DNA of 64,000 nt from Massilia sp. 9096 (GTDB lineage Bacteria > Pseudomonadota > Gammaproteobacteria > Burkholderiales > Burkholderiaceae_D). Each line of letters starts with the position of its first letter. Position 1 is the first letter of the stretch. Positions 34,366-43,654 of this stretch are shown here, piece by piece. Location of the stretch: the NCBI RefSeq assembly GCF_000745265.1, contig NZ_JQNN01000001.1, positions 1,240,001-1,304,000 on the forward strand, in the 5' to 3' direction. The translations under genes and the position numbers were made by a program. The notes under the pieces were generated by a model. That model was not told where the DNA came from. It ran no database searches and saw only the letters and a list, made by a program, of their open reading frames with translations.

Positions 34366-35748
34366 TCACGCGCCGTGCGCCGTCGTGGTCTCCGTTGCCC
34401 CAGCAGCCGGCGCATGCCGCGCCAGCACGTCCATGACCTCCAGCACGCCGATGCGGTCGACCCAGTCCTGCGCGCGCTGCACCGTGATGACGGTGCTGTT
34501 GGCCTTGTCGATCGGCGCCCAGTGCGGGGTTTTCTGGCGCATCAGCGCGATCACGGGGACGTGCACGGCATTGGCCAGGTGCATGACCGCGGTCTCGACC
34601 GAGACGATCAGGCTGCACAGGCTCAGCACGGCCGGGAGCTGGAAAAAGTTGTCCTCGGCGCTGAACAGGTGGGTGCGATCGAGCCCGGCGGCGGCAAACA
34701 GCGCGCGCGCCCGCGCCAAATCTTCCGGGACCACGTTGACCACGAAACCCGCCCCGCGCCAGGCTTGCTGGGCCTGCATTGCGCGGATCAGTTCGATGAT
34801 GCGGTCGAGCGGCCAGCTGCGCTCGACCGATTTGGAATAGGCGTTCAGGAACAGCACGGGCGGCGCGCCCGGGCCGGTGGCGAAACCCCAGGCGGCGAAC
34901 TGCGCGCGCGCGTAGCGGCGCCAGCGCTCGCCGACGGCCAGCACCGGGAAGCGCGCCGCCGGGGCGATGTGCAGGCCGAACAGGCGCGCGAACCAGCCGG
35001 CATAGATGTCGCTGATGTGCTGGCCGCCGTATGCGGACGAGGGCAGCGCCAGAATGAAGGCGTCCAGCCTGCGGTAGATGGTCTTCTTGAAGAAGTCGAA
35101 GCGGCGCACCGGCTTTTTTTGTCCGACCACGAAACCCTGCGGACTGATCTTGCGGGCCAGGATCGCGTACTTGTGGCGCTCGAGTTCGGCCAGCGAGACG
35201 ACGACGGGATAGCCTTCGCGCCGGGCCTCGGCCAGCGAGCGGCGGTACAAGGCCGGGCTGTAGGTCTCCTTGTAGACCTTGTCGAAACACGGGCACTCGT
35301 CGAGCCAGTCGTACAGCGCGTATTTTTTCAGGTGCGGCCAGGCGGCAGGCTTGCGCGTGCGGCGGCGCTCGTCGACCCACAGGTGGATTTTCAGCTGCGG
35401 GTGGGCCTGCGCAAAGGCCTGGAAGCAGCTTTGCAGGTAAGTGAAGTCGCCCAGCGCCAGGTGCGCGATGAACAGGATCTTGTCGGCGCCGGCCAGCAGG
35501 GTCGGATCGATTAGCGGCGGCTCGCCTGCGGGGACGGACGCTGCGGCCTGGCTGACGACGTGGCTGGCCGCATCGATCGCCGCAGGGATCGCGGCCCGCT
35601 GGCCCGGCGGGTGCGCCGCGTCGATGCCGGAAGCGGTCGCATGGGGCGCCGGACGAGCGGCGGCGGCAAGGGCTTGGCGGCGTTCGATCACGTGCGCTCT
35701 CCGTGGTGATATTGCAATGTCGGTTATTATATTTTGGAATCGTGACAC
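34366..35748 (-). CDS. Glycosyltransferase family 9 (heptosyltransferase-like)
   Basis: A 460-residue protein with a roughly 95-residue low-complexity N terminus before the GT9 core. The donor-binding C-terminal half has FLNAYSKSVERSWPLDRIIE and the conserved VETAVMHLANAVHVPVIAL block. Members move ADP-heptose or similar sugars onto lipopolysaccharide core at the cytoplasmic face. The nearby ATG positions leave the exact start uncertain, since the first 95 residues have no visible domain. No other LPS genes are adjacent. Confidence 0.8.
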   Translation of the reverse strand: MSRFQNIITDIAISPRRAHVIERRQALAAAARPAPHATASGIDAAHPPGQRAAIPAAIDAASHVVSQAAASVPAGEPPLIDPTLLAGADKILFIAHLALGDFTYLQSCFQAFAQAHPQLKIHLWVDERRRTRKPAAWPHLKKYALYDWLDECPCFDKVYKETYSPALYRRSLAEARREGYPVVVSLAELERHKYAILARKISPQGFVVGQKKPVRRFDFFKKTIYRRLDAFILALPSSAYGGQHISDIYAGWFARLFGLHIAPAARFPVLAVGERWRRYARAQFAAWGFATGPGAPPVLFLNAYSKSVERSWPLDRIIELIRAMQAQQAWRGAGFVVNVVPEDLARARALFAAAGLDRTHLFSAEDNFFQLPAVLSLCSLIVSVETAVMHLANAVHVPVIALMRQKTPHWAPIDKANSTVITVQRAQDWVDRIGVLEVMDVLARHAPAAGATETTTAHGA

Positions 35749-35891
35749 CGGGTCGTCGACGCCCGTAAAAGTGTGTAAAGCCCGGTTGCGACCTTAGCAT
35801 GTGCCGGCAGCGGTGTCGTATGCGTGCGCTATCGTGTTGCGTTCGATGGGCAACGGCGAGCGCGGAAACGACAGTGTCGCGCGTAGGCGCG

Positions 35892-36518
35892 TCAGCGCGC
35901 GACGATCAGGCGCACGCCGAGTCCGATGAAGATCGCCCCGGCGATGCGGTCGAGCCACATGCCGGCACGCGGCCTGCGGCCCAGCCAGGCGCCGACGGCG
36001 CCGGAAAAGAAGCCGAGCAGTCCGAACAGGATGGCCGCCTGGACCGTGAACACGATGCCGAGCAGGCCGGTCTGCACGTTGGCGTCACCGCGCCCGGCGG
36101 CCACGAACTGGGGCAGGAACGACAGGAAGAACAGCGCGACTTTCGGATTGATGGCGTTGGCGAACACCCCGCGCAGGAACAGCGTGCGCGCGGATTCCAC
36201 CACGCCCTCGGCGCGCCCGACCGCCGCGCCGCCCCGGCTGCGGATCGCCTTGAATCCCATCCATGCCAGGTACAGGCCGCCGCACACCTTGAGCGCCGCG
36301 AACGCCAGCGGCGAGGCCGCGATCAGGGCGCTCACCCCGATCACGGCCAGCAGCGTATGGCTCAGGCACCCGAGCGCGCAGCCCAGGCCGAAGGCCATCC
36401 CGCGTGCGCGTCCCTTGGCCATGCCGATCCCCAGCACCATCATGTTGTCCGGCCCCGGGGACAAGGTCAGCAGGATGGCGGCGGCGAGGAAAGCGAAGAA
36501 CTGGTCGGGCGTCAGCAT
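35892..36518 (-). CDS. LysE/RhtB family amino acid exporter
   Basis: A 208-residue inner-membrane protein with about six hydrophobic helices. It carries the family opening LTPDQFFAFLAAAILLTLSPGPDN and the segment GFKAIRSRGG with FLRGVFANAINPKVALFFLS. LysE/RhtB proteins export amino acids such as lysine, homoserine or threonine. It is divergent from the metallophosphoesterase at 36658. Substrate cannot be assigned. Confidence 0.9.
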   Translation of the reverse strand: MLTPDQFFAFLAAAILLTLSPGPDNMMVLGIGMAKGRARGMAFGLGCALGCLSHTLLAVIGVSALIAASPLAFAALKVCGGLYLAWMGFKAIRSRGGAAVGRAEGVVESARTLFLRGVFANAINPKVALFFLSFLPQFVAAGRGDANVQTGLLGIVFTVQAAILFGLLGFFSGAVGAWLGRRPRAGMWLDRIAGAIFIGLGVRLIVAR

Positions 36519-36657
36519 GGCCGGTCGGGGGAGGATAACGGGACCCGCATCTTACCCGGCCTTGCGTGCCGGCACTACCATTCATGGCACGGTGATTGCA
36601 AAAGCGCGCCTGGCGCCCCGGGTCCAGTGTAAAGTTACGGTTTTGCAAGATAATCGT

Positions 36658-37503
36658 ATGCCAAAAGCGAAACGTAACCGCTTCGTCCAGGGCGCCACCG
36701 AGCGCCTGCTGGGCGCGGTCCTCGCGGGCGGGGTCGCCGCGCGCCTGAGCTACCGGCTCGGCGGGCTGGGCCGCGTCGGCGTTACCCGCCACGAGGTCGC
36801 GCTGCCGCCCGGGCTGCGCCTGGCGCGCCCGCTGCGCGTCGGTTTCGCGTCCGATTTCCACGCCGGCCCGACCACCGCCCCGGCCCTGTTCGACGACCTG
36901 CTGGCGGCGATCCGGCGCGAAGCGCCCGACGTGCTGCTGCTGGGCGGCGACTACGTCTCGTTCGCCGCGCACCATATCGATGCGTTGCAAGCCTTCCTGC
37001 GCGCTGCGCATGCGCCTTTCGGCACCTTTGCGGTGCTCGGCAACCACGACGTGTGGAACGGGCGCGCGTGCGTCGAGGCCGGTTTGCGCGATGCCGGCAT
37101 CGAGGTGCTGGTCAACCGCAGCCTGCCGCTGCCGGAACCGTTCGGGTCGGTCAGCATCTGCGGCATCGACGATCCCTGGCTGGGCGCGCCCGCGGCCGGC
37201 CCCACGTTCGCGCAGGCCGGCCCGGTGCGCATCTACCTGATGCATTCGCCCGACGGGTTGCACTGGCTGGACGGCCAGCAGTTCGCGCTCGGCCTGGCCG
37301 GCCACACGCACGGCGGCCAGATCGCCCTGCGCGACGGCACGCCGCTGTTCCACGCCGGCGGCCCATGGTCGCGCGAGCACACCTACGGCCGCTTCGAGCT
37401 GCCGGGCAACGGTACCCTGGTCGTAAGCCGCGGCGTCGGCTGCTCGGCGATTCCGCTGCGCATGAACGCCGATCCGGAGCTGCTGATCTGTACGCTCGCC
37501 TGA
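36658..37503 (+). CDS. Metallophosphoesterase (YkuE-like)
   Basis: ATG at 36658 gives a 281-residue protein. A longer upstream reading crosses the divergent LysE gene and is rejected. Calcineurin-like metal ligands are visible: GFASDFHAGP (Asp, His), LLGGDYVS (Asp), VLGNHDVW (Asn-His-Asp) and GHTHGGQ (His-x-His). An N-terminal basic and hydrophobic segment may associate it with the membrane, as in YkuE-type UDP-diacylglucosamine or cyclic nucleotide phosphoesterases. Substrate unknown. Confidence 0.87.
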   Translation: MPKAKRNRFVQGATERLLGAVLAGGVAARLSYRLGGLGRVGVTRHEVALPPGLRLARPLRVGFASDFHAGPTTAPALFDDLLAAIRREAPDVLLLGGDYVSFAAHHIDALQAFLRAAHAPFGTFAVLGNHDVWNGRACVEAGLRDAGIEVLVNRSLPLPEPFGSVSICGIDDPWLGAPAAGPTFAQAGPVRIYLMHSPDGLHWLDGQQFALGLAGHTHGGQIALRDGTPLFHAGGPWSREHTYGRFELPGNGTLVVSRGVGCSAIPLRMNADPELLICTLA

Positions 37504-37596
37504 GCGTCGCCGCCCCGGCAATGAGATGTCAGCGTCCATCATCGGGTCTGTTTTGGGACTGTCATGCTCCCAGGGTTGAATTTTTGAGTATTTCCT

Positions 37597-37625
37597 TTGA
37601 TTCTCGATAACTTAATGGCGATAAT
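37597..37625 (+). promoter_or_regulatory. Sigma-70 promoter for the amino acid permease
   Basis: TTGATT and GATAAT are separated by exactly 17 bases. The predicted transcript start near 37632 leaves a leader of about 124 bases before the GTG at 37756. This is among the best promoter matches in the window. Confidence 0.6.
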
Positions 37626-37755
37626 GTGACGCCACAGATGCTTCCGCCCGGCATTGTTCTTGCATGCTGTACGGGTGCAGGCCCGCGACCGAGAGGAGAC
37701 GGTGTACATAACAACCAGGTCCCGGGATCTATCTACTATCGTATTGGAGAACGCA

Positions 37756-39156
37756 GTGAGTCTTTTCAGAACCAAGAATCTCGACAACATGGTGGCCAGC
37801 ACGCAGGCGCCCGGCGGCCTGAAGAAAGTGCTGGGGCCGATGGACCTGATCCTGATGGGGATCGGGGCGATCGTCGGCACCGGCATCTTCGTGCTGACCG
37901 GCACCGGTGCGCTGACCGCCGGTCCGGCGCTGACGATTTCCTTCATCGTCGCCGCGATCGCCTGCGGCTTCGCCGCCATGTGCTATGCCGAGTTCGCGTC
38001 GACGGTGCCCGTGGCCGGTTCGATCTATACCTATAGTTATGCCGTGCTGGGCGAAGTGGTGGCCTGGATGATCGGCTGGGACTTGCTGCTCGAATATGGC
38101 TTGGCGACCTCGACCGTGGCGGTCGGCTGGTCGGGCTACTTCCAGTCGCTGCTGCACGGCTACGGACTGGACCTGCCGACGGCCCTCAGCGCCGCTCCGG
38201 GCGCGCGCGTGGGCGTGCACACGGTGATGAACCTGCCGGCGCTGTGCATCATGCTGTTCCTGACCTGGATGCTGTCGCTGGGCGTGCGCGAATCGGCGCG
38301 CGTCAACAACGTCATGGTGGCGATCAAGATGACCATCGTGCTGCTGTTCATCATCTTCGGCTTCGGCCACGTCAACACCGCCAACTGGCAGCCGTACGCG
38401 CCGTTCGGCGCCTCGGGCATCATGAGCGCCGCCGCGCTGGTGTTCTTCGCCTTCATCGGCTTCGACGCGGTGACCTCGGCCGCCGAGGAAGTCAAGCGTC
38501 CGGCGCGCGACCTGCCGATCGGCATCATCGGTTCGCTCGGCATCTGCACGCTGCTCTACGTCGTGGTGGCCGCCATCATGACCGGCATCGTGCCGTTCCA
38601 GAAGTTTGCCGGCGTCGACCACCCGGTCTCGCTGGCGCTCGAATACGCCGGCGTGAACTGGCTGGCGCAGTGGACCAACGTCGGCGCGATCCTCGGCATG
38701 ACCACCGTGATGCTGGTGATGGCCTACGGCCAGACCCGCATCCTGTTCGCGATGTCGCGCGACGGCCTGCTGCCGGCCAAGCTCTCCACCGTGCACCCGA
38801 AATACGGCACCCCGTACTTCGCGACCTGGCTGGTCGGCATCGTGTTCGGCGTGATCGCCGCCTTCGTGCCGCTCAACGTCCTGGCCGAGCTGGTCAACAT
38901 CGGCACTTTGGCCGCTTTCTGCCTGGTGTCGGTGTCGGTGATCGTGCTGCGCAAGAAGCGCCCGGACCTGAAGCGCGCGTTCCGCTGCCCGGGCGTGCCG
39001 GTGGTGCCGGCCATCGCCGTGGTGTTCTGCCTGGCGCTGATGTCCTTCCTGTCGGCCCTGACCTGGATCGCCTTCCTGGTCTGGCTGGTGCTGGGTCTGG
39101 TCGTGTACTTCGGTTATGCACGTAGCCGTTCGGCATTGAACGGTGTGACCCAGTAA
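37756..39156 (+). CDS. Cationic-type amino acid permease (APC superfamily)
   Basis: GTG at 37756 is chosen (TTGGAGA ends 6 bases before it); the ATG at 37654 lacks a ribosome site. The 466-residue protein has about 12-14 helices and the APC signatures IGAIVGTGIFVLTGTGAL, FAFIGFDAVTSAAEEVKRP and GQTRILFAMSRDGLLP. This resembles CAT/YfnA-type importers of arginine, lysine or neutral amino acids. Its position just ahead of the cyanophycin synthetase region fits supply of arginine or aspartate, but that link is inferred. A strong terminator follows 35 bases after the stop. Confidence 0.87.
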   Translation: MSLFRTKNLDNMVASTQAPGGLKKVLGPMDLILMGIGAIVGTGIFVLTGTGALTAGPALTISFIVAAIACGFAAMCYAEFASTVPVAGSIYTYSYAVLGEVVAWMIGWDLLLEYGLATSTVAVGWSGYFQSLLHGYGLDLPTALSAAPGARVGVHTVMNLPALCIMLFLTWMLSLGVRESARVNNVMVAIKMTIVLLFIIFGFGHVNTANWQPYAPFGASGIMSAAALVFFAFIGFDAVTSAAEEVKRPARDLPIGIIGSLGICTLLYVVVAAIMTGIVPFQKFAGVDHPVSLALEYAGVNWLAQWTNVGAILGMTTVMLVMAYGQTRILFAMSRDGLLPAKLSTVHPKYGTPYFATWLVGIVFGVIAAFVPLNVLAELVNIGTLAAFCLVSVSVIVLRKKRPDLKRAFRCPGVPVVPAIAVVFCLALMSFLSALTWIAFLVWLVLGLVVYFGYARSRSALNGVTQ

Positions 39157-39191
39157 TAGACCATGCGTGGCGGCATGCCGCCACCTGTCCG

Positions 39192-39217
39192 AAGCCGGGT
39201 TCATGCCCGGCTTTTTT
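39192..39217 (+). terminator. Rho-independent terminator after the permease
   Basis: AAGCCGGG (39192-39199) pairs with CCCGGCTT (39206-39213) around a 6-base loop, and a run of T follows to 39217. It separates the permease transcript from the cph genes. Confidence 0.88.
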
Positions 39218-39279
39218 CATTTTCGCGGGGCGTTTCCGGGTCAACTCAGCAGCTGGTGAATCAATGCAATTTTTGTAAG

Positions 39280-39300
39280 TTCTGTCTGACATGGACAGAA
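39280..39300. promoter_or_regulatory. Inverted repeat TTCTGTC-N7-GACAGAA ahead of the diiron enzyme gene
   Basis: A perfect 7-base dyad with a 7-base spacer lies 72 bases before the start at 39372 and about 35 bases before a weak promoter-like pair (TTACGC, 17 bases, CATAAT at 39336). It has the form of a dimeric regulator operator and could control the diiron enzyme and cphA. Confidence 0.45.
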
Positions 39301-39371
39301 GGTTCCTACCGATTACGCCAGGATTGCCGGGTGCGCATAATCGGATTAGAACATTTACTAGAAGATTCATC

Positions 39372-40838
39372 ATGAACCAGACTTTTGTGGCGGAGACCCG
39401 CACGGCACAAGCCAATACCTCGGCCCGCCTGATCCAACCCCCGCGCTCGAAAGCGCTGTACTTCTCGCTGCTCGACACGCCGGATGGCGCCGCCGTCGCC
39501 GCCGCGCGCGACTACCTGCGCGCCCAGATCGAAGTGGCGCGCGCCGAGCCGGCCGACCTGCCCGACACGGTCGCCGAGCTGCCGGGCTGGATCCACGGCC
39601 GCGCCGAGAGCGTCGGCCTGGCCTACCGCGAATACCTGGCCGGCCGCAAGCAGGGCGCCCCGCGCCGCTACTTCGGCAGCATGTCGCACGCGCTGTACTT
39701 CCTGAAAGGCGCGGCGCCGACCAAGCTGGTCGACGGCGCCTGGCTGTACGGCACGCTGTCGCACTGGGAAAACCCCGATTTCCACGCGCTGATCAAGACC
39801 TACCTGGAAGAGCTGGGCGACGGCGTGCCCGACAAGAACCACGTCACGCTGTACCGCCGCCTGCTGGCCGCGCATGGCTGCGAACACTGGGAGTCGCTGT
39901 CCGACGAACATTTCGTGCAGGGCGCGATCCAGCTGGCGCTGGCCTACAACGCCGACGCCATGCTGCCCGAGATCGTCGGCTACAACCTCGGCTACGAACA
40001 GCTGCCGCTGCACCTCCTGATCACTTCGTACGAGCTGAACGAGCTGGGCATCGACCCGTATTACTTCACGCTGCACGTCACCGTCGACAACGCCGGCAGC
40101 GGCCATGCGCACAAGGCCGTGGTGGCGCTGCGTAACCTGATGGCGCAGTCGAGCGACCCTGCGGCGTTCTACCGCCGCGTGCTGGACGGCTACCGCCTGA
40201 ACGAGCTGGGCGCCGGCACCAGCGCCATCATCGGCTCGTTCGACCTGGAAGCGGAACTGGTCGAGATCTTCCGCGCCAAGGCCGTGATCGGCCAGAACAT
40301 GCACTCGGACTACTGCCGCGTGGGCGGACGCTCGGTCAACGACTGGCTGTCCGATCCCGAGCAGACTCCTGGTTTCCTGCGCGCCCTGGAAGACGCGGGC
40401 TGGATCCAGCGCGGCCAGGAAGTCGAGCAGAGCCGCTTCTGGCGCCTGATCCAGGGCGAGCGCGCCGAGATGTTCGGCGTGTTCTCGAGCTACGAGCAGC
40501 AGGTCCTGCGCGACTGGATCGTCACCCCGGTCGAGGCCGATTGCGCGGTGCGCACCGGCCGCGTGCTGAGCCACCGCGCGCGCCAGCGCACGCTCGACAA
40601 GCTGAACCAGGCGAACGCGCGCAGCGGCTATCCGGAGCGCGGCCTGATCCGCCGCCGCAACGCCGGCGCCGAGGTCGCCGGCGACAACGAACTGCGCCAG
40701 CTCGAGGAGCGCGTCGCCGCCGCCACCGGCAAGCCGGAGGCGATGTCCATGCTGGCGCGCCTGATGTCGCCTTCAGTGCATCATACGGCCATCGGGCTCA
40801 TGGCTAGCCGCATGTATTCGCGCCTGCTGGACGCCTGA
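39372..40838 (+). CDS. Heme-oxygenase-like diiron oxidase (iron-containing redox enzyme family)
   Basis: ATG at 39372 gives 488 residues. Residues about 100-260 have the HDO-type metal-ligand pattern: Glu146/147 (YLEELGDG), His157 (DKNHVTLYRRLL), Glu209 (GYNLGYEQ), His235 and Asp239 (FTLHVTVD) and His245/247 (GHAHKAV). Such enzymes use a labile Fe2 centre and O2 to cleave or hydroxylate amino acids or fatty acids. The roughly 200-residue C-terminal region is not explained by that fold. It is 81 bases upstream of cphA in the same direction, without a terminator between, so co-transcription is likely. The substrate may be an amino acid linked to cyanophycin, by inference. Confidence 0.78.
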   Translation: MNQTFVAETRTAQANTSARLIQPPRSKALYFSLLDTPDGAAVAAARDYLRAQIEVARAEPADLPDTVAELPGWIHGRAESVGLAYREYLAGRKQGAPRRYFGSMSHALYFLKGAAPTKLVDGAWLYGTLSHWENPDFHALIKTYLEELGDGVPDKNHVTLYRRLLAAHGCEHWESLSDEHFVQGAIQLALAYNADAMLPEIVGYNLGYEQLPLHLLITSYELNELGIDPYYFTLHVTVDNAGSGHAHKAVVALRNLMAQSSDPAAFYRRVLDGYRLNELGAGTSAIIGSFDLEAELVEIFRAKAVIGQNMHSDYCRVGGRSVNDWLSDPEQTPGFLRALEDAGWIQRGQEVEQSRFWRLIQGERAEMFGVFSSYEQQVLRDWIVTPVEADCAVRTGRVLSHRARQRTLDKLNQANARSGYPERGLIRRRNAGAEVAGDNELRQLEERVAAATGKPEAMSMLARLMSPSVHHTAIGLMASRMYSRLLDA

Positions 40839-40919
40839 ATAGCGACAACTGAAGACATAAGCGACACGCGAGGACGCGGCCGGGAGGCACGCGTCCCGTT
40901 TCCATGACAAGGATTTTCT

Positions 40920-43553
40920 GTGCAGATACTCGAACAACGTTTCCTGCGTGGCCCCAACATCCACGCGGACACTCCATGCCTGCTGTCCGTGCTCGACCTT
41001 GAAGACCTGTACGGCGTCTCGACCCGCGAACTTCCTCAATTTACCGAAGCCCTGCTGAACCTGCTGCCCTCGCTGGCGGACTACCTGGTCCCGACCGGCC
41101 AGCCGGGCGGTTTCGCCCAGCGCCTGCGCGAAGGCACCTACCTGGCGCGCGTGATCGAACACGTCACGCTCGGCCTGCAATGCCTGGCCGGCGCCCCGGT
41201 CGCCTTCGGGCGCACGCGCCCGGTCACCGGCGAGCCCGGCCTGTACCGCATCGTCTGCGCGTACCAGATCGAAAAGCTGGCCCAGCCGGCCTTCGCGCTG
41301 GCGGTCGAGATCGTCGACGCGCTGGCCCACGATGAACCCTTCGAACTCGAAGCGCCCCTGCAGGAGCTGCGCGAGCTGGCCGAACACTATGCGATCGGCA
41401 CCAGCACGGCGGCGGTGCTGGCCGCGGCGCGCGAGCGCAACATCCCGGTCCAGCGCATCACCGAGGACGCCAACCTGTTCCAGCTCGGCTGGGGCGTCAA
41501 GCAAAAGCGCATCCAGGCCACCATCACCGGGGACACCAGCAACATCGCGGTGCGCATCGCCAGCGACAAGCAGCTGACCAAGCAGCTGCTGGCCGAAGCG
41601 GGCGTGCCGGTGCCCAAGGGCGAGACGGTCGGCTCGATCGAGGAAGCCTTGAGCGTCGCGCGCCGCCTGGACGCGCCGGTGACCGTCAAACCACTCGACG
41701 CCAACCAGGGCAAGGGCGTGACCGTGAACTGCCGCAGCGCGGCCGAGATCGAGCAGGCCTACGCGTTCGCGCGCAAGCATGGCCGTCGGATCATCGTCGA
41801 GCGCTTCATCGAGGGCGAGGACTACCGCGTGCTGGTCGCCGGCGGCAAGGTCGCCGCGGCCTCGCGCCGGCACCCTGCGCACGTGGTGGGCGATGGCCAA
41901 ACCAGCATCCAGGACCTGGTCGCGCGCGAGAACGAGAACCCCGCGCGCGGCGAGGGCCACACCAACATCCTGACCCAGATCCGCATCGACGCCCATGCCG
42001 AAGACCTGCTGCGCAAGCAGGGCTACGCGCCGGACGCGGTCCCGCCCGAGGGCGCCACGGTCTGGCTGCGCGGGAACGCCAACCTGTCCACCGGCGGCAC
42101 CGCCGAGGACGTGACCGACCTGCTGCCCGAATCCACGCAGCGCCTGTGCGTGCGCGCGGCTTCCAAGATCGGCCTGGACGTGGCCGGCATCGACATCGTC
42201 TGCCGCGACATCTCCCAGCCGCTGGCCGAGCAGGGCGGCGCCGTGATCGAAGTGAACGCCGCGCCCGGCATCCGCATGCACCAGTACCCGGGTAGCGGCA
42301 CGCCGCGCGACGCCGGCGACGCGATCGTCGACGGCCTGATGGGCAATTCGGACGGGCGCATCCCGATCATCGCCTGCACCGGCACCAACGGCAAGACCAC
42401 CACCACGCTGCTGATGGCGCACACCGCGCGCCTGACCGGGCGCGTCACCGGCGCGACCACCACCCATGGCGTGTACGTCGACGGCAAGCAGATCGTCAAG
42501 GGCGACTGCACCGGCTACTGGTCGGCGCGCACCGTGCTGGCTTCGCCGGATGTCGAGATCGCCGTGCTGGAAACGGCGCGCGGCGGCATCCTCAAGCGCG
42601 GCCTGGCGTTCGACAAGTGCGACGTCGGCATGGTGCTGAACGTCTCTCCGGACCACCTCGGCCTGGACGGCGTCGACACCGTGGAAGACCTGGCGCAAGT
42701 GAAAGCCGTGGTGCCGCTGTCGGCCACGCGCGCGGTCGTGCTCAACGCCGAAGACGCGCTGTGCGTGGCAATGGCGCGGCGCGTGCACCCGGACGTCGAG
42801 ATCATCTATTTTTCGATGGAAGCCGACAATCCGGTGCTGCTGCGCCACCTGGAAGAGGGCGGCCGCGCCACCTACTTGCAGGACAATGCGATCGTGATCG
42901 CCGACGCCACCTACCACCAGCAGCTGGTGCGGGTGGAGTCGATGCCGATCGCGATGGGAGGCCGCGCGCGCTACAACATCGCCAACAGCCTGGCCGCCGC
43001 GGCCGGCCTGCTGGCGGCCGGGTTCTCGAACCTGCAGATCGCGACCGGCCTGTCGACGTTCGTCAGCGACGGCAAGAACAACCCGCTGCGCACCAACGTG
43101 TTCGACGTGCGCGGCGTGACCGTGATCATCGACTACGCCCACAACCCGGCCGCCTACCGCGCGATGGCCGAGCTGGGGCGCTCGCTGCTGCCGGGCCAGC
43201 TGGTCGGCGTGATCTCGGCGCCGGGCGACCGCCGCGACGACGACCTGCGCGAAGTCGGCCGCGTGTGCGCCGCCAGCTACGACGAGATCGTGGTCTACGA
43301 ATCGGCCTCGCGCGGGCGCGCGCACGGCGAGACGCTCGACCTCATCATGCAAGGGGCGGAGGAAGCGGTGGGCAAGAGCGATACGCTGCACCGCGTGCCC
43401 GACGTGGCCGAGGCGGCGCGGCGCGGCCTGGCCCTGTGCCAGCGCGGCGACGTGCTGCTGTTTTCGTGCGCGACCACGGTCAAGGATTTCGCCGATGCGA
43501 TCCGCACGGTGGACCCGGAAAGCGCCGAGAAGATCGAGGCGCAGATCGGGTGA
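40920..43553 (+). CDS. cphA: Cyanophycin synthetase
   Basis: A GTG start at 40920 with AAGGA 8 bases upstream gives 877 residues, the standard length. Order: N-terminal domain (1-160), ATP-grasp domain (about 200-480, with KPLDANQGKGVTV near 257 and IEVNAAPGIRMHQYP) for adding Asp, and a Mur-ligase-like domain (about 485-877, P-loop TGTNGKTTTT near 487, LETARGGILKRGL, IIDYAHNPAAYR) for adding Arg. It makes the Asp/Arg storage polymer from Asp, Arg and ATP in the cytoplasm. A second full-length copy lies convergent at 44068-46707. It ends in its own terminator. Confidence 0.96.
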   Translation: MQILEQRFLRGPNIHADTPCLLSVLDLEDLYGVSTRELPQFTEALLNLLPSLADYLVPTGQPGGFAQRLREGTYLARVIEHVTLGLQCLAGAPVAFGRTRPVTGEPGLYRIVCAYQIEKLAQPAFALAVEIVDALAHDEPFELEAPLQELRELAEHYAIGTSTAAVLAAARERNIPVQRITEDANLFQLGWGVKQKRIQATITGDTSNIAVRIASDKQLTKQLLAEAGVPVPKGETVGSIEEALSVARRLDAPVTVKPLDANQGKGVTVNCRSAAEIEQAYAFARKHGRRIIVERFIEGEDYRVLVAGGKVAAASRRHPAHVVGDGQTSIQDLVARENENPARGEGHTNILTQIRIDAHAEDLLRKQGYAPDAVPPEGATVWLRGNANLSTGGTAEDVTDLLPESTQRLCVRAASKIGLDVAGIDIVCRDISQPLAEQGGAVIEVNAAPGIRMHQYPGSGTPRDAGDAIVDGLMGNSDGRIPIIACTGTNGKTTTTLLMAHTARLTGRVTGATTTHGVYVDGKQIVKGDCTGYWSARTVLASPDVEIAVLETARGGILKRGLAFDKCDVGMVLNVSPDHLGLDGVDTVEDLAQVKAVVPLSATRAVVLNAEDALCVAMARRVHPDVEIIYFSMEADNPVLLRHLEEGGRATYLQDNAIVIADATYHQQLVRVESMPIAMGGRARYNIANSLAAAAGLLAAGFSNLQIATGLSTFVSDGKNNPLRTNVFDVRGVTVIIDYAHNPAAYRAMAELGRSLLPGQLVGVISAPGDRRDDDLREVGRVCAASYDEIVVYESASRGRAHGETLDLIMQGAEEAVGKSDTLHRVPDVAEAARRGLALCQRGDVLLFSCATTVKDFADAIRTVDPESAEKIEAQIG

Positions 43554-43605
43554 GGGAGTTCGCCTCCGCGCGCCTTTCGCCGGCACGCGGACGCAGGCAG
43601 TACGG

Positions 43606-43629
43606 CGGGCCATCCGGCCCGTTTTTTTT
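43606..43629 (+). terminator. Rho-independent terminator after cphA
   Basis: CGGGCC (43606-43611) pairs with GGCCCG (43616-43621) around a 4-base loop, followed by eight T. It ends the cphA transcript before the small membrane-protein gene. Confidence 0.88.
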
Positions 43630-43654
43630 ATAATTACAACAAGGAGACGGAGAG

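Noticed and set aside
43629..43634. TATAAT after the cphA terminator as a promoter for the small membrane protein
   Set aside because: It begins in the terminator T-run, lacks a -35 box and would start transcription at the ribosome site itself.
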